A stretch of 64,000 nt of DNA from Hormiphora californensis (taxonomy: Eukaryota > Ctenophora > Tentaculata > Cydippida > Pleurobrachiidae). A model generated the notes under the pieces. The model made no database searches and had not been told where the DNA came from. It worked only from the letters and a program-made list of their open reading frames with translations. The stretch is taken from positions 124,001 to 188,000 of the forward strand of contig CM035351.1 of assembly GCA_020137815.1 (NCBI GenBank). Reading direction: 5' to 3'. Of this stretch, positions 14,301 to 25,555 are shown piece after piece (positions within the stretch are counted from its first letter, which is position 1; every line of letters begins with the position of its first letter). Position numbers and translations under genes: made by a program.

Positions 14301-17300
14301 TGTTCACATATCCTCTGGCCGGCCATCAGCTGTTTGCAGTTTGTGTCCTAATTGTTCACATATCCTCTGGCCGGCCATCAGCTGTTTGCAGTTTGTGTCC
14401 TAATTGTTCACGATATCCTCTGGCCGGCCATCAGCTGTTTGCAGTTTGTGTCCTAATTGTTCACATATCCTCTGGCCGGCCATCAGCTGTTTGCAGTTTG
14501 TGTCCTAATTGTTCACATATCCTCTGGCCGGCCATCAGCTGTTTGCAGTTTGTGTCCTAATTGTTCACATATCCTCTGGCCGGCCATCAGCTGTTTGCAG
14601 TTTGTGTCCTAATTGTTCACATATCCTCTGGCCGGCCATCAGCTGTTTGCAGTTTGTGTCCTAATTGTTCACATATCCTCTGGCCGGCCATCAGCTGTTT
14701 GCAGTTTGTGTCCTAATTGTTCACATATCCTCTGGCCGGCCATCAGCTGTTTGCAGTTTGTGTCCTAATTGTTCACATATCCTCTGGCCGGCCATCAGCT
14801 GTTTGCAGTTTGTGTCCTAATTGTTCACATATCCTCTGGCCGGCCATCAGCTGTTTGCAGTTTGTGTCCTAATTGTTCACATATCCTCTGGCCGGCCATC
14901 AGCTGTTTGCAGTTTGTGTCCTAATTGTTCACATATCCTCTGGCCGGCCATCAGCTGTTTGCAGTTTGTGTCCTAATTGTTCACATATCCTCTGGCCGGC
15001 CATCAGCTGTTTGCAGTTTGTGTCCTAATTGTTCACATATCCTCTGGCCGGCCATCAGCTGTTTGCAGTTTGTGTCCTAATTGTTCACATATCCTCTGGC
15101 CGGCCATCAGCTGTTTGCAGTTTGTGTCCTAATTGTTCACATATCCTCTGGCCGGCCATCAGCTGTTTGCAGTTTGTGTCCTAATTGTTCACATATCCTC
15201 TGGCCGGCCATCAGCTGTTTGCAGTTTGTGTCCTAATTGTTCACATATCCTCTGGCCGGCCATCAGCTGTTTGCAGTTTGTGTCCTAATTGTTCACATAT
15301 CCTCTGGCCGGCCATCAGCTGTTTGCAGTTTGTGTCCTAATTGTTCACATATCCTCTGGCCGGCCATCAGCTGTTTGCAGTTTGTGTCCTAATTGTTCAC
15401 ATATCCTCTGGCCGGCCATCAGCTGTTTGCAGTTTGTGTCCTAATTGTTCACATATCCTCTGGCCGGCCATCAGCTGTTTGCAGTTTGTGTCCTAATTGT
15501 TCACATATCCTCTGGCCGGCCATCAGCTGTTCACCGTGTTCCAGTTTCCCTAAAAAATATCAAATTCTATCATTCCCTCATATAACTCTTCGTATTTGAA
15601 AACCTGGTTGTAAAATACACGTGAAGGTTGTAAAATACACGTGAAGGTTGTAAAATACACGTGAAGGTTGTAAAATACACGTGAAGGTTGTAAAATACAC
15701 GTGAAGGTTGTAAAATACACGTGAAGGTTGTAAAATACACGTGAAGGTTGTAAAATACACGTGAAGGTTGTAAAATACACGTGAAGGTTGTAAAATACAC
15801 GTGAAGGTTGTAAAATACACGTGAAGTACATAACTATTTTTCTTATTTCCCGAGTGACAAAGTAATTACCCTGAAACTACCAACTCTCTTTCTCTCTTCA
15901 ACTTTATAACCCTCCATGAGGGTAAAAATGTCTCAAATACTTCAGGCTATAATAACTACCTGGTAGTTACTACCAGGTTATAGTTACTATACCTCGGTAA
16001 TATACCAATTCTTGGTGTTCGAAGGAAATAGCGCTAATTAGCGATTTTAGGAGCGCTAATTAGCGCTAATTAGCGCTATTTAAGATTTCGATATTTATAA
16101 AAAGTGTTAGAAGCGCTAAAAATAGCGCTATTTTATAAAATAGCGCTATTTGTGACCGCTAATTAGCGCTAATTAGCGGTCACAAATAGCGGTAATTAGC
16201 GGTAGCGCTATTTTAGCGCTTTTTGCACTTAAAAATAGCGCTATTTTAGTAGAAAAATAGCGGTTCTAAATTTTGTGTTAATTTCAAATTTGATAACACC
16301 GCTATTCAAATAGCGGTCCTAAAAATTTTGAAATAGCGCTATTTAAGAGACATCGCTATTTGACGTATCTAAGCCATGATTGGTTGGCGTTGATCACGTG
16401 ATTAAATAAATCCTTATGATTGGTCAAAATCTGTAACCGCTAATTAGCGCCATTTCTTAAAGATTAGCTATTTTTATTTACAAATTAGCGCTAATTAGCG
16501 CTAATTAGCGCTATTAACAATATGAAAATACCGCTAACTAGCGCTAATAAGCGCTAAATAGCGCTAATTAGCGCTATCAACAATTTGTAAATAGCGCTAA
16601 TTAGCGCTATTAATACAATATATGTATATTACTTTGTTAATAGCGCTAATTAGTGCTAATTAGCGCTATTAATAAAATAGGAAATGTTTAAGTTGGTATT
16701 AGCGCTAATAAGCGCTAATTAGCGCTATTAATAATATGCAAATAGCGCTAGTTAGCGCTTATTAGCGCTTATTAGCGCTAACTAGCGCTATTTGCAAAAT
16801 ATTAATAGCGCTAATTAGTGCTAACTAGCGCTATTAACAAAATAATAAATGTTTAGGTTGATAATAGCGCTAATTAGCGCTAATTAGCGCTAATTAGCGA
16901 TTATAAAAATAGCGCTAATTAACGCTATTTTTCGTCACATGACAGGATTTTTGTCACGTGACATACATTATCCAATCATAGCGTTTTCTATATTTTGATA
17001 AAATTGGAAATAGCGCTAATTAGCGGTTCGAACAAAATTAATTGAGAATGTTAATAGCGCTAATTAGCGCTAATTAGCGCTGATTAGCGCTATTTTTGTA
17101 AGTGTTAATAGCGCTATTTTTTTAGAAAAATTGCACGATTAGCGGTTACAAAAAGCGCTAAAATAGCGCTACCGCTAATTACCGCTTTTTTGATCGCTAA
17201 TTAGCGCTAATTAGCGGTCAAAAATAGCGCTATTTTGTGAAATAGCGCTATTATTAGCGCTATTAGCGCTATCGATAAATAGCGCTATCGCTAATTAGCG

Positions 17301-20300
17301 CTAATTAGCGCTATTAAAACCGCTAATTAGCGCTATTTCCTTCGAACACCAAGAATTGGTATATTACCTATACCTCTTACTCTCTTAATGAACAACATTC
17401 CAGGACAAATTCATATCTCTCTCCAGACTACCACCTCTATAATAGCCCTCTCTTTCTTTCTCCCTCCAACAAAAACCACCCCCCTCAGGGCAACTACTTC
17501 CCAATGCCCTCGATGGCGTTCATCCAAGATCCCTCACGGCGCCTAACCATACTGGCCACTGAACCCCACGGAGCTGCCTCGTTATTTGAAGGTACGTGTC
17601 GACTCTGTAATCTAGTACTCGTAGTATGGACTCTGTAGTATGGTTATCTGCAGCAGTGGCGCCTATCTGAGCGCACTGTCGGAATCAAAACGGCCGGTCT
17701 GGTAGTTCAAGTTATCCAGACCAGTTTATCTGCAATATGGAAACCTTTAATTGGATATCGCTGTGACGTAAAAGGAACACTTTAATCTGGTTATGTAGTG
17801 ATTCGAATTAACTAACGGGTGATAACTAAAAGATGTCACAAATTTAAAACAGCTGTATAATTTTTCCCTTATGAGATACAGCTTCGGGCTAGTTATAGAA
17901 CGATTTTTCAGACAATTTTGAATCGGAATAGTATACCGGCAAAACCTAAAAAGTTCATTTTTATTGCGATATCTGATCATTTCATCTTATCCCACCAAAG
18001 CATGTAGTACGGAGATTTGAAACTTCTATGTGATCAGAAATAGCTTTTCCGATGAGATAAAATTCTAATAATTGGAGGTTTGGTTGTTCATGCTATAGTC
18101 AACATAACTGCCAAGTTTGAACATTTTAGCTCATTAAGAAATTGGTTTTCACGGTCATTAATGTTTCAAGAGATCGTCGAAATGGCGATTTCTCAAATTA
18201 CCTGTAAACTACGCTTTGTTACAGAAGATTCTGATCAGGATATTGAGATTTATGAAGTTTGAAACAGCGTTAATTTCGTTCAAAATTGTCTGATAAATCA
18301 TTCTATCACTGTCCCGAAGCTGAATCTTGAACAGAACAGGTGCTAGAGGTGCTAGAAAAGTGTGTAAATTTCACGTACTAAATGCTTTGGTGGGGCAAAA
18401 GGAAATGATGTGATATCGCAATGAAAACGAACTTTTTAGTCTTTGCCAGTATATTATTCCGATTCAAAATTGTCTGAAAAATCGTTTTATAACTGGCCCG
18501 AAGCTGTATCTCAAAAGGGAAAAATTCTACAGCTGTTTTAAATTTGTGACATCTTTTAGTTATCACCCGTTAGCAGAACTAGCTTAGTGTTAGCACGATA
18601 AATAGTTTCCTAGAATCTCCAGGGTATGCAGTTTAAAATATAGCCAGCTGATTCTTCTGGGTAAAGAAGCCGCTATGTATTCTAGTTGTTAGTGTATTCT
18701 AATCATTAATGTTCCCAGGTAGTATAGAGGTGATGTTGGATCGAATGACACCTAAAGATGATAAAAGAGGGTTAGCAGGAGGACTGAATGGTAACCTAGC
18801 AACCCCTGGAAAACTCAGGCTGCTGTTAGAGAAGCGGAACCAAGTGGTGAACACTGAGAGAGATGAAGGGGGGTCTACAGGAGGAGGAGATGGGGAGGCT
18901 GAAGGGGGGTCTACAGGAGGAGGAGATGGGGAGGCTGAAGGGGGGTCTACAGGAGGAGATGGGGAGGCTGAAGGGGGGTCTACAGGAGGAGGAGATGGGG
19001 AGTATGGGTATACAGTAGAGTTCCCCTCTCAACTCAGCCATCTAGTTCAACAGTCGCTCTTACATCATCCCTACCTCTCCTTCTCTAAACGTGAACACCA
19101 CCCTCCTAACTCCGAACAAGACCACTCTTTGGAAGGGGTTGGACTACTGCAGCCGCTTCCTGACCCTTTATACTCCGAACAACGCCTTCCTCAACCCGTC
19201 CAGCTAATGTAAGAACCACAATTATATCTATTCATTTGATACATAACCTATAGTCAGTCACCTTGTAAAACACGTTTTCAAGCTATTATGAAACCCGATA
19301 GTTGATTTATCAGTCGTTTGAACATTTTACGCGCACACGTTAACTGCGAGATGGGGGATTTAACACCCTGCTCGCTCTTTATTTAGTTATCAGACCAGTG
19401 CCCATTTTCAGGCAATTTTGCATTTGCGGGCATCGCACTATAGACGCAGTACCCACGTACTATAGACGCATTATAAACGCATTATAGACGCATTATAGAC
19501 GCATTATAGACACACGCAATATAGACGCAATTTCGTAAGCAGCACTATAGACGCAATATAGACGCATTATAACAGCAATATAAACGCATTTTTATAGACG
19601 CAACGCAGTATAGCCGCATTATAGGCGCACTACCCACCCCAAAATCACCTTATAGACGCACTATTGACGCATTATAGACTGACTATAGCAGCACCATAAA
19701 CGCTACATAGAACCATATAGACGCATGATAGAAGCATTATAGACGCAAATCGCTTTTTATAGACGCCGCGTCTATAAAAAACGTGCTTTTTTAAGAAGCA
19801 CTATAGACGTACTCCAGGCTACAGTGCGATATTTGAGGCGCAGTTGGGCGTTTTATAAACGCATTTTTGTCGCATATAAAAGGAAGCAGTATAGACGCAT
19901 TATAGACGCAGTATAGCCGCATATTGTGTGCGAAATGGATAAAGACGCGATATAGACGCAAAATAAGAAGGAGAGGGAGGGAGAGAGAGGGAGGGAGGGA
20001 GGGAGGTGAGCGGAGGAGAGGGAAAGGGGGAGGGAGGGATACAGGGACAGAGTGAGAGACAGAGACAGACGGGTAAAGACCTGAGACAGACGGACAGAGT
20101 AAGATGGAGAGAGAGTAAGATGGAGAGAGAGTGAGATAGGGGCGGAGTGAGACAGAAAAAGACAGAGATGGAAACAAACGGACAGGGACAGACGGACGGA
20201 CGGACAAACACGCGCTTACTATCTCCCTCTCTCTCTATCTTAATCTCTCTCCCTCTGACTCTGTCCGTCTGTCTTAGATCTTTGTCCATCTGTCTAGTGT

Positions 20301-23300
20301 CTCTGTCTGATCTGTCTCTGCATCCCTCCCTCTCTCCATCTTTCCCTCTCCTTCCCTCTCCCTCCCTCCCTCTCTCCATCTGTCTCTGCATCTGATCTGT
20401 CTCTGTATCCCTCCCTCTCTCCCTCTTTCCCTCTCCTTCCCTCTCCCTCCCTCCCTTTTGCGTCTATATTGCGTCTTTATATACCCTGCTAACTTAAATA
20501 ATGCGCCAGTGGCGAGAAGTCCCACTAGCGCGCTCTCGATAACCAGCCAGTCCAGCGGCAGATTATTTCCCACTGGCAGGTTATTTATTTTTAACTCCTA
20601 TGTTACATTCAAAGTGTGTGTAAATGATCAGTTCTTACTGAAATACAGAGGGAACACTGTTTGGAAGAGTTACACACTAAATTGGAGAGAAAGAAACAAC
20701 ACATTCCGCCAATTACTCTCTCTTTATCTTCCCTTTTGTTTCACTATCTCAATTCCTCTGTGTTATGTCTGGCATGCCCCATATCTTGTTATTTCTTTCT
20801 CTCTCTCCTTAGTAACTGTTACCAAACAATGTACACTCAATTGAGAGATGTTTTTGACTGTTTCTCAGTTCTCTTTGTGTGTTTTGATTAGTGTTCTCTC
20901 TCTTGTTAGTGTGTAATACTTGTAACAAACAACTAAAGCAGGGTATATAACCTATAAACTCTTGCCACAGACGCGTTATAGGTTTAAACCCCTCCGCCTC
21001 TCCCTCGGCTACGCCTCGGGATCGTCGTCGTGATTTAAACCAGTTTATCCGCCAGTGGCGGATAAACTACAGCTACCTTCTCCCAGCGTCGCGCTGGGAG
21101 AAAGGTATCTGAAATAACGCGCCACTGGCAAGAGTTTATGCCTCATATATCGATTTCGCACACATGCGGCTATACTGCGTCTATAATGCGTCTATACTGC
21201 TTATTTTTATATGCAACAAAAATGCGTTTATAGTTCGCCCAACTGCGCCTCAAATATGGCAGCGTGCGTCTGAGTACGTCTATAGCGCTTCTTAAAAAAG
21301 CACGTTTTTTATAGACGCGGCGTCTATAAAAAGCGATTTGCGTCTATAATGCTTCTATCATGCGTCTATATGGGTCTATGTAGCGTTTATGGTGCTGCTA
21401 TAGTCAGTCTATAATGCGTCTATAGTGCGTCTATAAGGTGATTTTGGGGTGGGTAGTGCGCCTATAATGCGGCTATACTGCGTCGCGTCTATAAAAATGC
21501 GTTTATATTGCTGTTATAATGCTGTTATAATGCGCGCATATGCGTCTATATCACTGCACTGGCAAGTGCCCCGTGGCCTCAGGGGGGTCTGGGGGCACAG
21601 CCCCCAGCATTAAAAATATCCCCAGTCATAACAAAACATGACTCTGAAACAATTAAGTCCGGCGCGAGAAGTACATTTACCTCCCCCCCCCCCCCATTGG
21701 GGGCCAGTGCAGTATACCATACGGATGCGACAAACGCCCTTTTTGAGCGCCTGTTTGACCATGTTCCCGATAAGCTAGCGAGCTGAAATTTTGTAGTTAT
21801 AAGTACCTCTACCATTACTGTTAGTGATATAAATTTCAAGTTGATCGGTCGTTTCGTTCAAAAGTTACGAGGGGGGTCCCAAACACACCCTGTGTAGACA
21901 CTATACATACATACAAGGCACGACCATTTTGCAAACATTCGCCTGGAAAAACGGCTAAAGCTAGAGCCCTGAAATTTTAAACTTAGGTTACTCTAGTTAT
22001 TCTGTGTGTCATAAAGTATGTGGCATCTTGATTGAAGATCATTAAGTCATTAATTCTGCATAATTTATGTATGAATTTATGAATATCTCGGTTATGACTC
22101 ATACTAGAGAGAAATCAACGGTTCTAACCGACGCAAAATATTCGATTTATGGGGGGTCTTACTCGGGACAATTTTCTCTAACTTTTACCGTTAAGGAGTT
22201 ATATGCGCATAATTATGACAATATGCATATCTGAATATCTCAAGTTCTACTTATGATAGCGGCTTTTCATTGGTCGCATTAGACGGAGAATAGTCAATTT
22301 ATGGGGGGTCTTCCCCCGGACAAAAAGTCATATCTTGCACCGTTTAGCCGTTATTCGCATATTTATGCACCAATTCATGATTTATGCATTTTCTGAATAT
22401 CTCAAGTTCTACTTATGATAGCGGCTTTTCATTGGTCGCATTGGACGGAGAATAGTCGATTTATGGGGGGTCGTCCCCCGGACAAAAAGTCATATCTTGC
22501 ACCGTTTAGCCGTTATTCGCATATTTATGCACCAATTCATGATTTATGCATTTTCTGAATATTTCCACTTCAGCTGGTCCTAAAAAGTTTTCATGGACAT
22601 ATTTCGACGCAAAATGGTCGATTTATGGGGGGTCGTCCCCCGGACAAAAAGTCGTATCTCCCACCGTTTAGCCGTTATTTGCATATTTATGCGCCGATTC
22701 ATGATTTTGTGCATATTCTGAATATTTCCACTTCAGCTGGTCCTAGAAAGTTTTCATGGACATATTTCGACGCAGAATGGTCGATTTATGGGGGGTCGTC
22801 CCCCGGACAAAAAGTCGTATCTCCCACCGTTTAGCCGTTATTTGCATATTTATGCGCCGATTCATGATTTTGTGCATATTCTGAATATTTCCACTTCAGC
22901 TGGTCCTAGAAAGTTTTCATGGACATATTTCGACGCAGAATGGTCGATTTATGGGGGGTCGTCCCCCGGACAAAAAGTCGTATCTCCCACCGTTTAGCCG
23001 TTATTTGCATATTTATGCGCCGATTCATGATTTAGTGCATATTCTGAATATTTCCACTTCAGCTGGTCCTAGAAAGTTTTCATGGACATATTTCGACGCA
23101 GAATGGTCGATTTATGGGGGGTCGTCCCCCGGACAAAAAGTCGTATCTCGCACCGTTTAGCCGTTATTTGCATATTTATGTGCCGATTCTTGATTTTATG
23201 AATATTCTGAATTTTTCGACTTCAGCTGGTCCTAGAATGTTTGTAAGGACATATGTCAACGCAGAATGATCGATTTAAGGGGGGTCGTCCCCCGGACAAA

Positions 23301-25084
23301 AAGTCGTATCTCGCACCGTTTAGCCGTTATTTGCATATTTATGCGCCGATTAATGATTTTATGAATATTCTGAATATTTCCACTTCAGCTGGTCCTAGAA
23401 TGTTTTCATGAACATATTTTGACGCAGAATGGTCGAATTATGGGGGGTCGTTCCCCGGACAAAAAGTCGTATCTCGCACCGTTTAGCCGTTATTTGCATA
23501 TTTATGCGGGAATTGCACCCTTCGTCAGAGCAAGACGTGTGGAAGAGTGAGACAGAGAATGTGCGTGTGTTAGAACTTAGAGAGAGATGGCACAACAATA
23601 CCTAGTAGCTCAGATTATGGGTGCATTTCCCGCAGCGTCAAGTATCGACAAAAGGCCACGGGTTTTCCAAACAAATTTCTTTTGTTTTTTGGTCTAGTTG
23701 CGTCTATAGTGCTGCTTGCGAAATTGCGTCTATATTGCGTGTGTCTATAATGCGTCTATAATGCGTTTATAATGCGTTTATAATGCGTCTATAGTACGTG
23801 GGTACTGCGTCTATAGTGCGATGCCCGCAAATGCAAAATTGCCCCATTTTCACGCGTTTCTCTTCATTTCCATAACATGCGTGTAAATTTCCAAGTAATG
23901 AAAATGTGTGTAAACACACAGTTCTGTCAACAAAAGAAAAGGGAAACATGTCTGCAACACGTTTCCTTGTTATCTCTCTCATAAGGAGTGAAAAGAATCA
24001 CATTCCATTCATTTCTCTCTCTCATTGTCTCTTTTACTGTTCATTACCTCTGACAGTGTGTATTGCCCCTAATCTTTCTCTCTCTTTCTCAAACATGTTA
24101 GGAACAGTAGACACTAAGTCTACACACATTTTCAGGGTATCTGTTGACTATTTACCAGCAGTTCTAGTGTGTTTCACCTTGTGTTGTGTCTCTTATTTGT
24201 GTGTAATTACTATCGGGTTTCATAAAATATGAACGTTTGTTAGCCTATCGCGTTATAGGTTTAAATCACCTCCCCCTCACCCTCGGCTGGCGCCTCGGGA
24301 TCGGAGTCGGGATTTAAACCAGTTTAATCGCCCTGCCGGGCGATTAAACTCCAGTTGGCTGTCCCCAGCTCGCGCTGGGAACAGCCAACTTCATAACGCG
24401 CCAGTCTACAAACGTTCATACTTCATACATCTGTACCCCTTCTTCTTCTATGTGAAGTGTGAACTGTGAACTATGTGTGAACTATGTGTGAACTATGTGT
24501 GAACTATGTGTGAACTATGTGTGAACTATGTGTGAACTATGTGTGAACTATAACATAATGTGAACACCTTTCAGGGGTAAATTCCCGTGTGATAAGGAGC
24601 TGGTAAATTTGAGGTATGTTAATCCAGGAAAGAGTTTCATGGTGACCCGTACATTGGGATCTTCCTGTACCATGGACCTGAACCATTGCAGCCATGATAT
24701 TACCCAGGTACTAAAACATGTGTATAATTACCTGAACACCTGAACAACGTGCTGTTTTTCACTAAACTAATCTCCCTACTAACTAGATTACCCCTCTTGC
24801 AACTCCCCTAATACAACTAATCTCTAGCTTATAACTAATCTCTATCACAGGTTGTGGATGACAGTACTTTCTTGGTAGATGGGGGAGTAACAATCTCACC
24901 TCCCCACCTCTTTTCACCTTTCTACCAAGACACACAAACAGGGCATGAAGCAGGGCCCATGGAGCTGGAATGCAGAACTGTTTCCTTCCCTGTACCCCCT
25001 ACCACACTGCCCCCTATAGCCCCTCCAGCCGGGGAAGGGGATGATACTGAACATGGGGAAAATGAGGAGGGGGAGATTGTGTAA
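8324..25084 (+). CDS. MAN2A: Alpha-mannosidase II (GH38), C-terminal about 828 residues in 15 exons
   Basis: Golgi alpha-mannosidase II trims two mannoses from GlcNAcMan5GlcNAc2 during N-glycan maturation. Exons read: 8324-8354, 8867-9076, 9613-9657, 9925-10028, 10887-10967, 11240-11386, 11657-11876, 11960-12069, 12201-12499, 12607-12720, 12887-13053, 17489-17591, 18719-19208, 24575-24707, 24851-25084 (stop TAA). All junctions are GT-AG and every phase joins in frame. Family landmarks are NTCGPD in the first exon, LGDDFAY (contains the general-acid Asp), [24 protein letters not shown], and [11 protein letters not shown] (zinc-binding His). The membrane anchor and nucleophile region lie left of the window, beyond the satellite. 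Exon 18719-19208 contains a Gly-rich coding minisatellite. No frameshift or premature stop was found, so the gene looks functional despite about 14 kb of repeats in its introns. Exon ends were judged by eye and could shift by a few bases. Confidence 0.9.
8355..8866. other. Mannosidase intron, 512 bp
   Basis: It lies between the NTCGPD exon and the VCKAF exon. Short open frames here lack any family motif. No repeat or RNA gene was recognised. Confidence 0.6.
9247..9375. repeat. About 60-bp tandem repeat, just over two units
   Basis: The unit contains two near-identical halves, each with CAGATGTTGTGGTAATGTG. It lies in the intron 9077-9612 and is not coding. Confidence 0.85.
10017..10126 (+). 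repeat. Direct 21-bp duplication of an exon 3' end plus its donor site
   Basis: The sequence around the exon end at 10028 (TTACGCAGATAG then GTGTGTTCA) recurs exactly at 10106-10126, 89 bp downstream. The first copy was chosen as the real donor because it follows the conserved GDFFTYADR coding sequence. The second lies in the intron and could act as a decoy donor. Confidence 0.85.
10029..10886. other. Mannosidase intron, 858 bp
   Basis: Apart from the duplicated donor at 10106-10126, no gene or mobile element was recognised. The open frames here are short and without motifs. Confidence 0.6.
12707..12750 (+). repeat. Perfect 22-bp tandem duplication spanning a splice donor
   Basis: The unit contains ATGGTCGAAG followed by GTAGGC, the donor of exon 12607-12720. 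The second copy follows without a gap and would give an alternative donor 22 bp downstream, which would shift the reading frame if used. Confidence 0.9.
13182..15532. repeat. 52-bp minisatellite, about 45 units, intronic
   Basis: The unit includes CTGTTTGCAG and GGCCGGCC. It lies in the intron between exons 12887-13053 and 17489-17591. Two 53-bp variant units carrying CACGATATCC occur near 13785 and 14411, 625 bp apart (12 x 52 + 1). The segments around them (13675-13935 and 14300-14560) are the same, indicating a 12-unit higher-order duplication. Open frames in the array are by-products of the repeat. Confidence 0.96.
15606..15825. repeat. 20-bp tandem repeat, 11 units
   Basis: Units read GGTTGTAAAATACACGTGAA without visible variants, giving 11 regularly spaced CACGTG palindromes. 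It lies in the same mannosidase intron. The overlapping minus-strand reading frames are artefacts of the repeat. Confidence 0.95.
15996..17368. mobile_element. AT-rich foldback element with 8-bp target duplication (hAT-like)
   Basis: The ends are inverted repeats beginning GGTAATATACCAATTCTTGG and continuing into GTTCGAAGGAAATAGCGC. They are flanked by TATACCTC at 15988-15995 and again at 17369-17376. The interior is a dense array of TAGCGCTAATTAGCG-like words in both orientations and has no coding capacity. An 8-bp target duplication is typical of hAT transposons, so a non-autonomous hAT-like element is the best inference. It sits in a mannosidase intron. Confidence 0.85.
17815..18570. mobile_element. 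Non-autonomous DNA element, ACGGGTGA family, copy 1
   Basis: Terminal inverted repeats start ACGGGTGATAACTAAAAGAT and are flanked by TA on both sides (17813-17814 and 18571-18572). The TIRs run for roughly 70 bp or more and the interior is partly palindromic. A diverged copy lies at 26235-26998. TA duplication suggests mobilisation by a Tc1/mariner-type transposase; no transposase is encoded here. It lies in the intron before exon 18719-19208. Confidence 0.8.
18865..19005 (+). repeat. Coding minisatellite inside a mannosidase exon
   Basis: Four units begin at 18865, 18901, 18937 and 18970 (spacing 36, 36, 33 bp) and encode [12 protein letters not shown]-like peptide repeats. Both spacings are multiples of three, so the frame is kept. 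The insert follows [12 protein letters not shown] and precedes the conserved C-terminal part, so it is probably a flexible surface loop. Confidence 0.9.
20480..21150. mobile_element. Nested insertion N1 with a structured 3' part
   Basis: Copies 2 and 3 of the foldback element read GCGTCTTTATCGATTTCGC here without interruption; copy 1 is split between GCGTCTTTA and TCGATTT. Inside are inverted repeats TATACCCTGCT (20480-20490) and AGCAGGGTATA (20937-20947), a TAAATAA/TTATTTA hairpin, and a 3' domain (20951-21150) with stems at 21043-21067 and 21074-21107. The body and structured domain resemble 23853-24423 (N2), so this is one dispersed element family. Termini are accurate to a few bases. Confidence 0.75.
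22140..23505. repeat. 163-bp tandem repeat, about nine units
   Basis: The units share GGGGGGTCGTCCCCCGGAC, a G/C hairpin, at about 22152, 22304, 22466, 22629, 22792, 22955, 23118, 23281 and 23443. The central units (22625-23160) are nearly identical and the outer ones are diverged. Confidence 0.92.
23505..23634. mobile_element. Small inverted-repeat element (possible MITE)
   Basis: TGCGGGAATTGCACCC at the left end is mirrored by GGGTGCATTTCCCGCA at the right end, about 130 bp apart. No clear target duplication. It directly follows the 163-bp repeat array. Confidence 0.55.
23853..24423. mobile_element. Dispersed element N2, diverged copy of N1
   Basis: It shares ordered blocks with 20580-21150, such as AAGTGTGTGTAAA-like and GGGAAACATGTCT-like words and a run of CTCTCTC. 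It ends in the same structured domain (24229-24420): CGCGTTATAGGTTTAAA, GATTTAAACC, two hairpins (24322-24349, 24353-24390) and ATAACGCGCCAGT. The hairpin arms differ from those of N1 but pairing is kept. It lies in the mannosidase intron before exon 24575-24707. The left boundary is uncertain. Confidence 0.6.
24464..24552. repeat. 11-bp tandem repeat, about 8 units
   Basis: Units read TATGTGTGAAC and end about 20 bases before the acceptor of exon 24575-24707. Confidence 0.9.
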
Positions 25085-25546
25085 TTGTTGCATGCGGGAC
25101 TAATTTATTTAATTTTTATTTGCAGTTTGGAAGGGTTAGTTTTAGTTTTACATTTATCCCAAGATTTTATTTGTTCACATACAGTTGCTGTGTGTATGTC
25201 ATGATACACGGTGCATCAGAATTGAGTCATGATCAAACTCCACTCATTTTAATTGCAAAAACTTTTGCGAGTTTATTAGCATGACATTAATTGCTCCGCA
25301 ATCTTTCCGTGATGAGGGTAAGAAATTAACATACGAAATTAATCTATTTAAAAGGAAATGTTGCTCCGCTATACTTTGATGTTGATAATATCTATTAATT
25401 AATTAATTAGTCAACTTAAAATATACCCCAATTTGTTGGAACCAGGGTACGTTGGTCCCAAATAATATTTGCATCGATAATGTACATCTTGTTTAATATT
25501 GTTAATCAACAAGTTTAATGCTAATCGATAATGTACTGTTAATAGC
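25085..25546. other. Downstream flank of the mannosidase gene
   Basis: AT-rich sequence after the stop codon, presumably 3' UTR then intergenic. I did not find a canonical AATAAA. The composite transposon begins at its end. Confidence 0.6.
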
Positions 25547-25555
25547 CACATTATA

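Larger units (their letters stand above)
21551..23697. mobile_element. Nested insertion in foldback copy 1, carrying 163-bp tandem repeats
   Basis: Copy 3 shows the uninterrupted site (GCGTCTATA joined to TTGCGTCTATAG); copy 1 has this block between those words. It holds nine degenerate repeats of about 163 bp (22140-23505) and a terminal hairpin (23505-23634). No coding sequence was recognised; the identical 69-residue frames come from the repeat. Confidence 0.75.
19411..23843. mobile_element. TATAGACGC foldback element, copy 1, 9-bp target duplication
   Basis: The ends are inverted repeats starting GGCAATTTTGCATTTGCGGG. They are flanked by CCATTTTCA at 19402-19410 and 23844-23852. Each arm is a run of TATAGACGC words (GCGTCTATA in the other arm), leading to a purine-rich tract (19970-20160) opposed by a pyrimidine-rich tract (20219-20457). 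Without two nested insertions (20480-21150 and 21551-23697) the element would be about 1.6 kb, matching copies 2 and 3. No transposase is visible. The 9-bp duplication and long TIRs resemble Mutator-like elements, but this is only inference. Confidence 0.88.

Noticed and set aside
13125-15599. Repeated 60-86 residue ORFs ([14 protein letters not shown]...)
   Set aside because: Translations of the 52-bp minisatellite, non-multiple of three, within an intron.
19791-20395. Several 80-163 residue ORFs in the purine/pyrimidine tracts
   Set aside because: Low-complexity frames of foldback-element core; the same occurs in copies 2 and 3.
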